Positions 31,762 through 42,347 of a stretch of 64,000 nucleotides of DNA are shown piece by piece. Source of the DNA: Bimuria novae-zelandiae CBS 107.79 (lineage: Eukaryota > Ascomycota > Dothideomycetes > Pleosporales > Didymosphaeriaceae); assembly GCA_010015655.1 (NCBI GenBank), contig ML976659.1, positions 699,146-763,145 of the forward strand, read 5' to 3'. Numbering within the stretch: position 1 is the stretch's first letter; every line of letters starts with the position of its first letter. The notes below the pieces were generated by a model. That model did no database searches, was not told the DNA's origin, and saw nothing but the letters and a program-made list of their open reading frames with translations. Position numbers and translations under genes: made by a program.

Positions 31762-34700
31762 TCAATGATCAGGCTCGCAGTTGTTGCAAGAATTGCCCAC
31801 CCACTCCGCAGCGCGGTCGATGTCCGCAGCGCCGCAGCCATCCTGCGTGCGCTCAATGGCGTACCTAACGTATGCTTTGCGACCGGACGGAGGAACAGGG
31901 TCAGGAAAAGGTGCAGTAGCTGCGATAAGTTAGCTAAACTAGGATACAATAGTTGGTTGATGTATTATACATCCTGGGGTAAGGTAAAGGGGTCCGAACT
32001 TACCCTCGATAGGCATCCCGACGGGACGGAAGCGACCGCGGCCGAACGTATCATACAAACCGTTGCCGAACTGGCGTAGGGGACGACCACTCCGATGAGA
32101 TATCGTGTGATAGCCTCTACGCATAGGGCTTGATGCACCTTCCTCCCCGTTATCTTGGCGCGCTGGTGCGTTACGAGAGATCTCATCTAGCTGCGCTGCG
32201 AATGGTACCACGGCATCCTGAGTACCTTCTGCCTGCTTCTCACTATGCTCTTCTTGTGGAGGATGTTCGCTCGTCTTGTTCGGTGACGATGAGGTGTCTC
32301 CTTGCTTCCGTCCACGCGGCATTGTCTTCAATTTCTTTGGTGATTTGTAACGCTGCTTCATCTGGACTGGGTACATATGAAAGAACCAAGGCATGCCGTA
32401 CGCATCAACCGCGAATGGGTCAAACGCAAGATTGTGATCGAACGGCTGCATCCACTGTGTGTTTGTGGTCATTGCATTTAAAGTTGGTGCTTGCATTTCT
32501 GTAGACGAAGCCGTTAGCATGCTAATGTGCAGAATCTCAGAACATAACCCTAGGTTAGCAATGTGGGAAGAATACGCACCATCATGTGGCTGTGGAACAA
32601 ACTCAGGAGCTGTCGCCCGCAACTCTGAGGAGCCTTTGGAACGCATCGAATGTACGCTAGGCGAATGAGGTCGATTTCGAGGGATGAACTGATCGCTTCG
32701 GCCTCGGAGCTTGTGGTCGTCCTGTGCAAGCTGACTCGAGGCATCCGTAGCTTCATAGACAGGTTTGGGGACTTCGGCAGGGGCGTTGTAAATGCCTGAG
32801 CTGCCTAAAGTTGGTTGTGAGATCCGAGGTACCCAACGTTATCCTCAATGAGTGAGTCTTACCACTCATATCCACCTTTTTGCCGCTGTAGACTATAGCG
32901 GGATCTTTCAGAATCGGATCGCTGCTCTTGTCCTCGCCGAATATGAAATGCGATGCTGCTTCCGGCTCGACATTGATAGCTTGCCGTTTCTATCCCCAAT
33001 CAATATCACTGGACTGTAGACGTTCGGAGTGAAGGAAGTAAGGTGACGCGGCATGTTTTGGGGATTCAAGGATAATGACTGTGTGCCTGAAGAACAGGGG
33101 AAGTGCGTTAAAAGTCATAGTACTTACATTATCATTGTCCTTTGGGGCCTTCACTGTTGATGTGCTTGTCTTTCTTGAGGACTGTCCGCCCAACGAGGCA
33201 TCGGAAACAGCCTCCTCCTCCGTAAACGGTGTGTGATCTGGATGCATATTCGGGTCAACATCGTTGAGATATGAGGCAACTTTAGCATTGACCGAAGGCT
33301 GTTCATTCGTCTTCGCTGGCGCATGTATGATGGGAGTCTTGCCACCGCTGTCTAGCGTCCTCACGTGGCGAGGCAAAGACATCATGATAGGTGTTCTCGG
33401 CAGAGGGATTTTGCTTGGGTCAAGGCCCGCTCTACTATCACTGTGGGAAGTCAGAATTGCGACTGCATAGCTCCTCATTTCCGAAGCAACATACCTGAGC
33501 TTTTGAGGCGGCGCAGCAGCGTGACTGCTTCGCACAGTGCCAGAGCCTTTCGGATCTTTCAGCGATTTGACAGACTGAGATCGCTTCAAACTAGATGCTT
33601 TGGTGCTCGCCTCGTATGCTGGGGGAATCCGAGGAATTCGCGACGAAGGTTTGGTAGGCGACGCGGGCGATCCGGAAGCAGAGCCTGATGTTGAACTTGC
33701 GTTGAGCGGTGGCTTACGACTCGTTGATTGTGCACCAGTAGTTGGGGTTTGCACCCTGAGGTTCGAAGCAGCATGTCTGAGTGTCGGTCCGGTAGCATGC
33801 GGCTCAGGCTTGCTACGCGAATGCAACATAAGGTGAGGTGCTGAATCCCGGGTACCTGCAGTCTGCCAAACGCCATCAGCGCTAGTCAAACTAAAATGGG
33901 GAACAGGAGGAAGGGAGAGATGCGATGGAAGAGAGCGCTCCGGTCTCGAGTGTTGTCGTTCCTGTGATCGCGCTGTTCGAGATGGTTCCAGATCATGTTC
34001 ATCCGCTGAGTAAAAGGACTCGTGCGAACTCATTGCGCTCAGGGACCGACTCACCGGTGAATGTGCAGAATGATATTCAGTGCCTTGGTTGGATATGGCA
34101 CTTGGCGCAACACTTGGCGCCCCCCCCTGATCCTGCACATTCGACCACGAGTGGCAAGTGGGTGATATAGGCACGCTAATTTTGATTGTGGCCGACTGGA
34201 GAGGGCTGCTCCTCACCGAAGAGCTAGCGGGGCTCTTTAGGCTGGCTTTCGATTGCCGGCGTGAGAGCTTTTCGGGCGAAGACGGCGCGGAGGTGATATC
34301 CATGTCGACGGCCTCACCCGCGTCCTTGGTCAAATATGTTGAATGCCGATGCTTCTGGCGCTCTTCTTGTCGGCGGTCTGTCTGAAACGTCGGTAGACGC
34401 GGTATCGTCGGTTTCCAAGCGCTCGGTAAGGATTTGCGAGGGCTTGCGCCCGGTTTGACCGTTCGTGGGGAGTAGACATGGTTGGCTCCTCCAGTGGCGG
34501 CAGGGGAGACCCGTACAGTATCGACCTCCGACTCGTCTGTTCGATCATCATGTCTGATACCCTGTTGGAGTCCAGTAGCTTCAGCGCTATTCTCGCGCGG
34601 GCGATGATTGTGGCGATGAGCTTGCAATGCGTCAGAGTCTTCGTCCCCGGTAAACCTTTCAAAACGCGCGACAAGTTCCATAACCTTACCGTCATGTGTG

Positions 34701-34885
34701 AGCTCCATTGACAAAGATGATTGAGTATCCAATGGGATATCGATGTTCACATTGCGATAGCCGTCGGCCAGAAAGGCGCTGCTGGTGGAGCGCGGAATCT
34801 GGTCTGCGTTCGACAGCGGCAGCCTCTGGTCACTGTCTGCCCATTCAACATGGGTGCCGGCCTCGGACGGCGTTAAGTTCGACAT
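31762..34885 (-). CDS. Large disordered Ser/Pro-rich protein, unknown function
   Basis: My model has six exons: 33495-34885, 33128-33440, 32863-32989, 32580-32804, 32004-32498 and 31762-31919, with consistent phases, giving 902 residues. The 54-bp intron 33441-33494 (gtatgt donor, cccacag acceptor) is a multiple of three without stops and could be retained. The first two thirds are Ser/Thr/Pro-rich and low-complexity (LPSAWKPTIPRLPTFQTD, SPASPTKPSSRIPRIPPAYE). The distal part is more ordered: EAASHFIFGEDKSSDPILKD, MTTNTQWMQPFDHNLAFDPF, YGMPWFFHMYPVQMKQRY, and a C-terminus AYVRYAIERTQDGCGAADID, AAEWVGNSCNNCEPDH with three cysteines. I do not recognise a family. The ordered blocks, split by introns of correct phase, argue that it is a real gene; the exact 3' exon is less certain. 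Confidence 0.7.
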
Positions 34886-35639
34886 GTCTTCAGGATGTAT
34901 AGCTGGACTGGGATACGATGCGTCGTGCGAGGGATAGGCGGGCGGCGGGTCGTCTGCACCGGCGTCGCGCCGATAATGATTGTACCTACCGTCGTCAGCA
35001 AGCTGTTAAAGGCATCGTAATGTGTATGAACTCACCTTTGCGGGTGCCCGATTGCCTTCGCCCTGTCGCAGTAAGATATGCGGATGAGCTCGGAGTGTTG
35101 GCAGCGCGAGTAGTAAACATAGCGATAAAGACACATAGTTGGCCGAATAGAAACGGCTACCAAGCAAAAGGAAGTTGTCAACGACGGCCGACCTGCCGAA
35201 GGAGGCTGAATGCGCGTGGTGGCAGCTGCTTTGGTTGGTCTCGACGATGGCGTGGGCAGCAAGTGCGTTTGTTTACGGCAGGCGCGGTCGTCAACTACTT
35301 TATGCCGAGTCGTGGAAGGAGCGATCCAGGTGAAATCCTGCGAGATAGTTAATAGCTGGACGCCGGCAGTCCTGTGCCTTAGTTTCAGCTGGCTATAACA
35401 TATGCGAACGCGCAAACCGCAAATTGGTTGGTTTGAGCGGACGCGAAGCCCGCAATTGAAGCACATGAATAAGATTCCGGTACATCAATATCAACCCAAC
35501 GAATGCGAGCAGTGGAAAGTGGTATTACGAGAAGCTGGATGTTGTCTTCCCGAGGCTGGGTGGCATCCTAAGACAAGGGGGTATATGTTCATCCACATGA
35601 TTTGAACTCCGATTGCTACCAAGCTTTTCTTACCACCAC
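34886..35639. other. Intergenic
   Basis: These 754 bp lie between the start codon of the disordered-protein gene and the stop codon of the Nej1 gene, both on the minus strand. They should hold the promoter of the former and the 3' UTR of the latter. Only short open frames are seen. Confidence 0.4.
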
Positions 35640-37323
35640 CTAGAACCTCTTCTTCTTCTTGCTCTGGGCCTGCTTCTTTGCGAGCTCCTCGTTCTTCCGC
35701 TTCAACTCCCGCCTCTTCCTCCCAACCTTCTCCTGCTCAGTCTCTTCCCGTTGTTCTTCAGCAGGTAAACTTTGCTTCTCCGCTTTGTTGGTCGATGAGA
35801 CTGAATGTTCAAGTGAAGGGCTATGTGTGTTCGTGTATGAGGCTCGGCTCGGCCTTGCTTCTTGGGGTACCGCCCGCTCCTCTGACAATGGCGCTGCTTG
35901 AGCTTTCGATCTGCCTCCAATTTTGAACCCCTTTTTCACTGGCTTCGTGCTGGATGCGTGCTCATCATCTATAGGCCGGTTTTGGACGCCGTTACTGTCC
36001 TCCGCGAGCCTGGATGCTTCTTGTGAATAAGCTAGTGAAGATGATTCTAATTTCTTAGAGTTCCCACCTATCTTAAAACCTCTGGTTCGGGGCTTTTTTG
36101 GCGGCGAATCTACTGGGGCGGGGGGCGAGGATAATTCTGGAGGCGAAGGTTCTGGTACTGGCGATTTGGCGGTCACATGTACTTTCCGGCTTCGACCTTC
36201 GCTCTTGAGGGGTGCATCTAGGTCCTCGTCGTCATCCTCACCTCGATCCATATCCACGTCCTCCTCAGCCGTAGTAGCATCTACATCCATGTCCGTGTGT
36301 GCGGCGGTCATACCCGCCGTTTTTGACATATCTCGCGACTAGGAAGCATAAGTGAACGGGTGTGGCGTCGCAATGAGAGACACTTACCTTGAAGTTTTCG
36401 TGAGTTTCGAATTCATCCTCAGTATCTTCTTCGGTCTCAGATTCAGATACGGTAGATTGCATACGAGTCGGCACCTTCGACGCAGTGCTCGCATTCGCTT
36501 TTGATGCTGCAATTCGCTTAGGTACTCGGTTGGAAGTATTGAGCACTCTCCACCATGGGGTATCGTCGTCGTCCGATTTCAACTTAGGAGGCACGTTGGG
36601 AGTGCACTCAGATAAGGCTTCCTGGAACAAGCCGAGCGTAGATACACACGTGTCCACCATCTTCGCCGTTTCGTTCCTCCATACATCTGGCTCAAAGTTT
36701 TGAAGCCCAGGAATATGTTTCGCTGCTTGCTCACGTTTCACGACTCTCCTGCCGGATTTGATGTTGCCGATGCTTGGGAAAGCTGCTGCAAGATCGAGAT
36801 TGCTGGATTCGAACTGGTCGACCAGACGCGTTATCGCTCGGTCCTTGTCAGCTATGATGGACAAAAGACCAGAGATTCTTTCATGTTGAATGTGGGAGGA
36901 CACTAGAAGTGGAAGGATAAGCTCATCCTTGAGCGTGATGGCTGTCTTCTTGCGAAGATGGAATTTCCAGGCTAGAGAGTCCAGAGGCTCGGGGAGACTG
37001 ATGGTGGTATGTAGTGTCAGTCCGTCAGGTTCATCGCATGTAACGATGCAGGTAGAGTCAGTGTTGTGGTCGAGAGACTTCCGCACATTTTCAAAGAGGA
37101 TGGCAAGTTGCGCGGTATGCCGTTCGCTTACTTCAATCGGCGATTCCACTTCGGCAGCTCGACGTACAATACCAGGCAATTCGAGCTCCTCGCACCATAT
37201 GTTGCTCAGATCGGTGAGGAAAACGGTGTATGTACTTGGACCAAACTTCGGCTTGATGAGAAGCTGCGGTAATTTCTCGCCTTGAGGCTCATCGGAGAGC
37301 TCCAAGACGCGCCAGCAGGACAT
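35640..37323 (-). CDS. NEJ1: NHEJ factor Nej1/XLF
   Basis: Exons are 36388-37323 and 35640-36338; the 49-bp intron (gtaagt donor, cctag acceptor) is in phase 0 and joins ETHENFK|SRDMSKTAG, giving 544 residues. The N-terminal head domain has the XLF signature: MSCWRVLELSD, LLIKPKFGPSTYTVFLTDLS, NIWCEELE, followed by a beta-rich stretch and the helical stalk (LPLLVSSHIQHERISGLLSI). The C-terminal half is acidic then basic and ends in QAQSKKKKRF, resembling the Ku-binding tail of XLF/Nej1. A short motif occurs twice, RGFKIGGNSKK and KGFKIGGRSKA, about 50 residues apart. Nej1 works with Ku, Lif1/XRCC4 and DNA ligase IV in end joining in the nucleus. It is divergent from cactin across 272 bp. Confidence 0.92.
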
Positions 37324-37595
37324 GTTGGGCTTTCGGTTGCACGTAGGTCAGTACGATGGAGTGGAACGGCTCGGACGCCGTCCATCATCTCACCTGCAGC
37401 GGGTCGTTCACGCGACGCGTAGTGTTTGCTTACAGTGAAACGGGAAGGCAGCAACTCCATACGCTAAGCCCTGTCGGATCTAGCGCCCTACGAGTACGTC
37501 ACTCACGCCAAGGAGGCCGCTGCAGACGGATCTCGCGTGTCCATGTGTGGTTTTCCGACTCGAGGGATATCCATTCCGTGAAACTCAGAACGGGA
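37324..37595. promoter_or_regulatory. Divergent promoter region, NEJ1/cactin
   Basis: Only 272 bp separate the two start codons, so the promoters overlap or share elements. The frame upstream of the cactin start is open but looks unlike conserved cactin sequence. Confidence 0.45.
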
Positions 37596-39372
37596 ATGTC
37601 TTCGCGCAATCCTCCCCCGTGGCGTCGCGACGACGGCCCACCACAGCGCCCGGCGCCAGCGTCCACGATACCCGCCAAACGCGCCGCGAACCCGCGCTCA
37701 CACGACCACCCGTCCAAGCGGTCTACCAACGCGCAGGAGGAGGCATGGGTCGCCGACGAAGATCGTTTTGTCCTGCAGCAGGCGAAGAAGAGGGCGGCGT
37801 TGCGCGTCAAGGGGGGCCGGGCAAAGCCCATCGATTGGCTTGCCGTCACGCTTCGCTTCGTGGACACGACCAAGACGCTCATGGATGAGGAAGTCGAGGA
37901 CCACGAGCTGGACGTCGTCGACCCAGAAGGAGTGCTTGAGGGCCTCAATCAAGATGATCTGTCTGAGTTGGAGAAGGAGATTGAAAATTATCTGACGTTG
38001 GAGACGAGTCGCAGCAATCGAGACTACTGGACTGCAAGTCTGTCAGAATCCCTCTGTTACAACTTTGCTAACCTCAGCAGGCTCTCAAAGTCTTATGCAA
38101 GGACCGTCGACGCAAGTCAGGCGCCGCCGAAGCACGCGGAACCAGTTCCGTCTCCGCAGACATCGATCGCTTGTTGGGCCCAAAGACGTATGAACAGTTG
38201 GAGACGTTGGAGGTGCAGGTGAAGAAGAAGCTGGATTCGGACGAGCCTATCGATTATGACTACTGGGAGCAACTCTTGCGCAATCTGCGCGTGTGGAAGG
38301 CGAAGGCGAAGCTGCGGCGCGTTTCGCAGGAGATATTGAAGGAGCGTCTGGAGGCCCTGCGCAAACAACAACAAGAGACTGCACTTTCTGTTCAGAACAA
38401 GGTGCAGTCTATGCTTGAGGCGGCTCGTCAAGATCAGGCCCAGGCAGCCCCTCTCGCTTACGACCCGGTGCTGGATCCAGAGCCGTCGCTCAAGCTTCGG
38501 ACCGAGGAGCGGTCTTTGGAGCAGGTTGAAGAGCGGAAGTTCCTGGATAACATACTCAAAGAGAGACGAAAAGTCCTCAAGCTGGGCTATGTTCCGCTCC
38601 AGAACAAGGCTCATGACGTCTCGGTAAGCTTGCCCAAGTCGAATTCCGGACAAGCCGCTGCTCCTGGCGTGTCTCGCTTCACACCTGTGGAAAAGGAGGA
38701 CTTCTCCCAGGCTACAATGGCGCTCTACGAGAGAGAGGTTGCGCGGGGTATTGAAGAAGGCGAGGAGATCTTCACAGGCGAGGAAGACATCGCACTGGCG
38801 AAGCCGCAGTGGGCGAGCACGTACAAGCCTCGAAAGCCGCGGTATTTCAACCGTGTTCAGATGGGCTACGAGTGGAACAAGTACAACCAAACGCATTACG
38901 ATCACGACAACCCGCCTCCCAAGATTGTACAAGGCTACAAGTTCAATATCTTCTACCCGGATCTGATTGACAAGTCCCGCGCGCCTACATACAAGATTGA
39001 GCGCGAAAACGGGCGCAAGCGCGGCCAGTCTTTTGCACCAGCTGGTGAGGATGACACCTGCCTTATTCGCTTCATCGCTGGGCCACCATATGAAGACATC
39101 GCCTTCCGCATAGTCGACAAAGAGTGGGATTACAGTGCGAAGCGAGAACGAGGGTTCAAGAGTAGCTTCGACAAGGTAAGCTTGGGTTGTGGTGCCTTGC
39201 TTGTTAACTAGAATGAGCCCTGTTACACCCATCACACTAGCAGCGAGGCTGAACGAGGCTGACGCCACCAGGGAATCTTGCAACTCCACTTTCAGTTCAA
39301 AAAGGTACGTGCCAGCACACCGTGTCTACCTACAGTGTACTAAGTCCTCATCAGATCTACTATCGGAAATAG
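37596..39372 (+). CDS. Cactin, spliceosome-associated factor
   Basis: Four exons: 37596-38033, 38081-39175, 39272-39304 and 39355-39372, giving 527 residues. The first intron is GC-AG (gcaagt donor, gctaac branch, cagcag acceptor, 47 bp) and splices NRDYWT|ALKVLCKDRRRK. The central cactin domain starts at FVLQQAKKRAALRVKGGRAK, PIDWLAVTLRFVD and runs through ELEKEIENYLTLE. The C-terminal domain begins RKPRYFNRVQMGYEWNKYNQ, THYDHDNPPPKIVQGYKFNI, and ends FDK|GILQLHFQFKK|IYYRK, split over two tiny last exons; the family closes with this same LQLHF...RYRR-type end. Cactin is a conserved nuclear protein needed for faithful splicing of many introns and, in fission yeast, telomere maintenance. A 390-codon open frame on the opposite strand is a shadow. 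Confidence 0.93.
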
Positions 39373-40684
39373 AGCTCGTGGCCAGCTGCGCATCTTCCCC
39401 GCTTGCGTTTGGCCAACCCCACTACTGCTCACCGCCAGAGGAGCGGAGGCTACTGCCGCTGCCCCAAGGGCATCGTGCATGCTGCAAGACCGTCGTGGCC
39501 TGAGGTCAGGCAGCTTCTCTCACTGGTTCAAAGCTATCTTCATTATAGTATGGTCCAGCAGCATGTCTGACTTTCGGCCGCGTGGGGTGTTCCCCGCTCG
39601 GTGCACTTCGCAACAGAACAATCGTTCACGCCTCAGCCCGCTTCTTTGCTGGCTAGTTGCGCCATCGATTGTGTCTAATTGGATGATAGAATGCTACTGG
39701 CGAAAATAGTTGTCTGCTAGCCAATCAGGCACAAACATACCAATCGACACTTAGAACGGGTACCGAAAGTGAAGTGACCGTACCATAAGGCCGCGATTCT
39801 GTGTTACAATCCGTACTGCGGGGAGCCCAAACGGCTTCTTGCGGCCGCCTTCAGAGGGCTTGCATCTGGACGCGATATTGACAGCCCACTTGCTCGACAC
39901 CGCCTCTGAGGCCCGAGCAAGCGAAGCAGGAATGCAGCGTGCCCCTGCCGTCGCACGACCACGCAAAGACAAGGCCAAGTGTGTCTCGTGATTTTGGCTC
40001 CCTGATCCCACGCCGCCAGCAATCTCGGTGCCTGACCTTGACAACTTTGTCTCTGGCTCATCCTTTGTCTTCTAGAATACTGGCATGGAAAACGGGCGAA
40101 GGCAGCCACAAAACTTACCCGGATCCGGTTACCGCCACTTTCGGATGTGTAGCATGGTATGCAGCCTCCCGTCTCTGGACCTGCCATTAACATCGTACGG
40201 TGAAACTGTTGGTTCTTATTGTGGGACGAGCAGTCATCCCCATATGTCTCTCGGTAGTGCAATAAGGCAAGGTAGGACCGGCTCGGGATGTGCTCTTGCC
40301 AGCAGCTAGTATTAGAACTTCGGAACCTGTGATGATCCCTGCACCTTCCGCTGGGCAAGCTCGCCTTCGTTTCCAAAAAAGTTTGTTTGCCAGTTCCATG
40401 CCTCCAATCCACACGCGCAAGCTCGCCATATGCAAGTTGGCAAACGGTTTCCCGCATCAAGGGGACAATGAGATGCCCTTTCGTCCAATCCGGTGTCGGT
40501 GGGCACTCTCAAATCCAGTCAAATGTCTTGGTTTTCGCTTCACTCCGTGCAGCGAGGCCATTAATCACTCTGCTTGATCAGATTTCACTACCGGTGGTGT
40601 TTCACGAGAAGCGTTGGCAGCTGCTCTCGTCCCCACTTCTCAGTCCAACGATACGCTCGATATCTCTGCTACCAGAGCCCATCA
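39373..40684. other. Intergenic, forkhead gene upstream region
   Basis: A 1.3-kb interval holding only overlapping short frames on both strands. A long upstream region is common for fungal transcription-factor genes, but no specific site is claimed. Confidence 0.4.
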
Positions 40685-42347
40685 ATGGAAGACAGCAAAG
40701 CCATGCCACGCCCTCCGTCACCCCGCTCACCTTCGCATGCAGACCTTTCCGAAGACCTTGGTACTCTTCCACCTTCCCAGGACGACTTTGGTGCACCCAT
40801 TCCACTCTACACCCCAACTCCTCTACTGTCATCTCCTAGACCATCGGTGTCATCATCGACAATGGCGACAGCCTTGCAAGACATCACCCCCTCCACCCTC
40901 AAGGGGCTACCACCTGCAGCATATGACGACCTGGATGATCCTGACACTATGCAATGGGGAACGCACCACAACCCCCTTATGAGCTCTATCGCCCAGAATG
41001 ATACCGGTTTCAATGTGCCAATGCAATTCAATTCAGGGACAGCAATTCCCTACAGTTACGACCGAACCGCCTTCAACGACAATTACAATCTCGCATACCA
41101 ACCCCCTCCTCCTTCAAGCTGCCCACGTTCACTCAACAATGGTTATGGCTTGAATGGCATGTCGACCAATGGAATGAACATGTCGAGCTTCCCGCCACCC
41201 ATGTACCAGATGAGACCCCAGCAACCCTACGAAGGCATGGACTTGTCGCTGAGTCCAAACAATAACCTCATGCAGCTGGAATCCGAGTATGACGAGTACC
41301 CTCTTCGGTCCATACCTGAAGACTCCACAGCATACAGTACTCCGTATGATTCGGATGTCTCACGAGCGTCAACACCGGCTTCTCCTCGGACGCTTCAGGA
41401 AGAGGAGCCTATCGACGGAGACCAGCCATACGCACAGCTGATCTATAAGGCACTACTACAAGCGCCTGATAACACAATGATATTGCGTGACATCTATGAC
41501 TGGTTTCGAAGCAATACAGGGAAGGCTGCGGACAAAGATACAAAAGGCTGGCAAAACAGTATTCGGCACAATCTCTCAATGAACGGGGTAAGTGGCTGTT
41601 CAATCAACCGCGCACTGTTCTCGTTTACTGATCACGAAGTAGGCATTCGAAAAAGTCGATCAGCCTTCTGAGGAGGCCAGAAAGGGTTTCATGTGGCGAC
41701 TTACAGAAGAAGCCAAACAGCATGGCGTTAAGTCGACGACTCGCTACCGAAGCAAGCAGCCCAACAAACGTGGCCATCGCTCAGGTCTCTATCCACAAAA
41801 GCAACGCGCTGGTGCTATAGGGGGCAGAAACGCAAAGAAGCAGTTGCGTCACAGGCGCATGAATGATGCCTATAGGAGCGAGCCCTACCAAACGAGATCC
41901 ATTCCTACGCCTACTACGTTCGGCTCGGCATTCAATTCGGACATGTCAATGTACTCTCATAACCCATACTACAGTCCTACAGGGTCTGAGGTCGACCACA
42001 TGGAATACCCGACAGATAGCTTCGGCAACCCTGTCGAAGTACGCAGACCGGGAATGATGCATGAGGGTTTCGCCCATGGATATCCCACGCATGGGCTACC
42101 GATGTCGTCCTCACCAGTTGGAGGGTACGATGCATACATCCAACTGCCTTCCGACCCCTCGGACCCCCTCTTCTCCAACTCGCCGTCGCCGTCTGCAAGC
42201 GAGCCACGCACGCCTGACTCGGAGACCGCTGGCTGGAGCGACAACGTCTTCGGGTCCATGGGCGGCGCTGGTCACCTTGGATATGACCCCTACGTCCCGT
42301 TGGGCGACAGCACCATCGCACACGAGCCGCTCGCCGAGAACGAGTAG
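40685..42347 (+). CDS. Forkhead (winged-helix) transcription factor
   Basis: Exons are 40685-41587 and 41643-42347; the 55-bp intron (gtaagt donor, gtag acceptor) falls inside the DNA-binding domain at LSMNG|AFEKVDQ, giving 535 residues. The start chosen is MEDSKAMPRPP, since the upstream open stretch looks non-coding. The forkhead domain spans about residues 246-330: QPYAQLIYKALLQAPDNTMI, LRDIYDWFRSNTG, KGWQNSIRHNLSMN, then KGFMWRLTEEA. The recognition helix WQNSIRHNLS is intact. A basic stretch follows (TTRYRSKQPNKRGHRS, GGRNAKKQLRHRR), a probable nuclear-localisation region. The flanks are Ser/Pro/Tyr/Gly-rich and probably activation domains. Targets are unknown. Confidence 0.92.

Noticed and set aside
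38117..39289. A 390-codon open frame on the minus strand
   Set aside because: It lies opposite the conserved cactin exon; its Leu/Arg/Val-rich sequence is the antisense of a charged coiled region and shows no family features.
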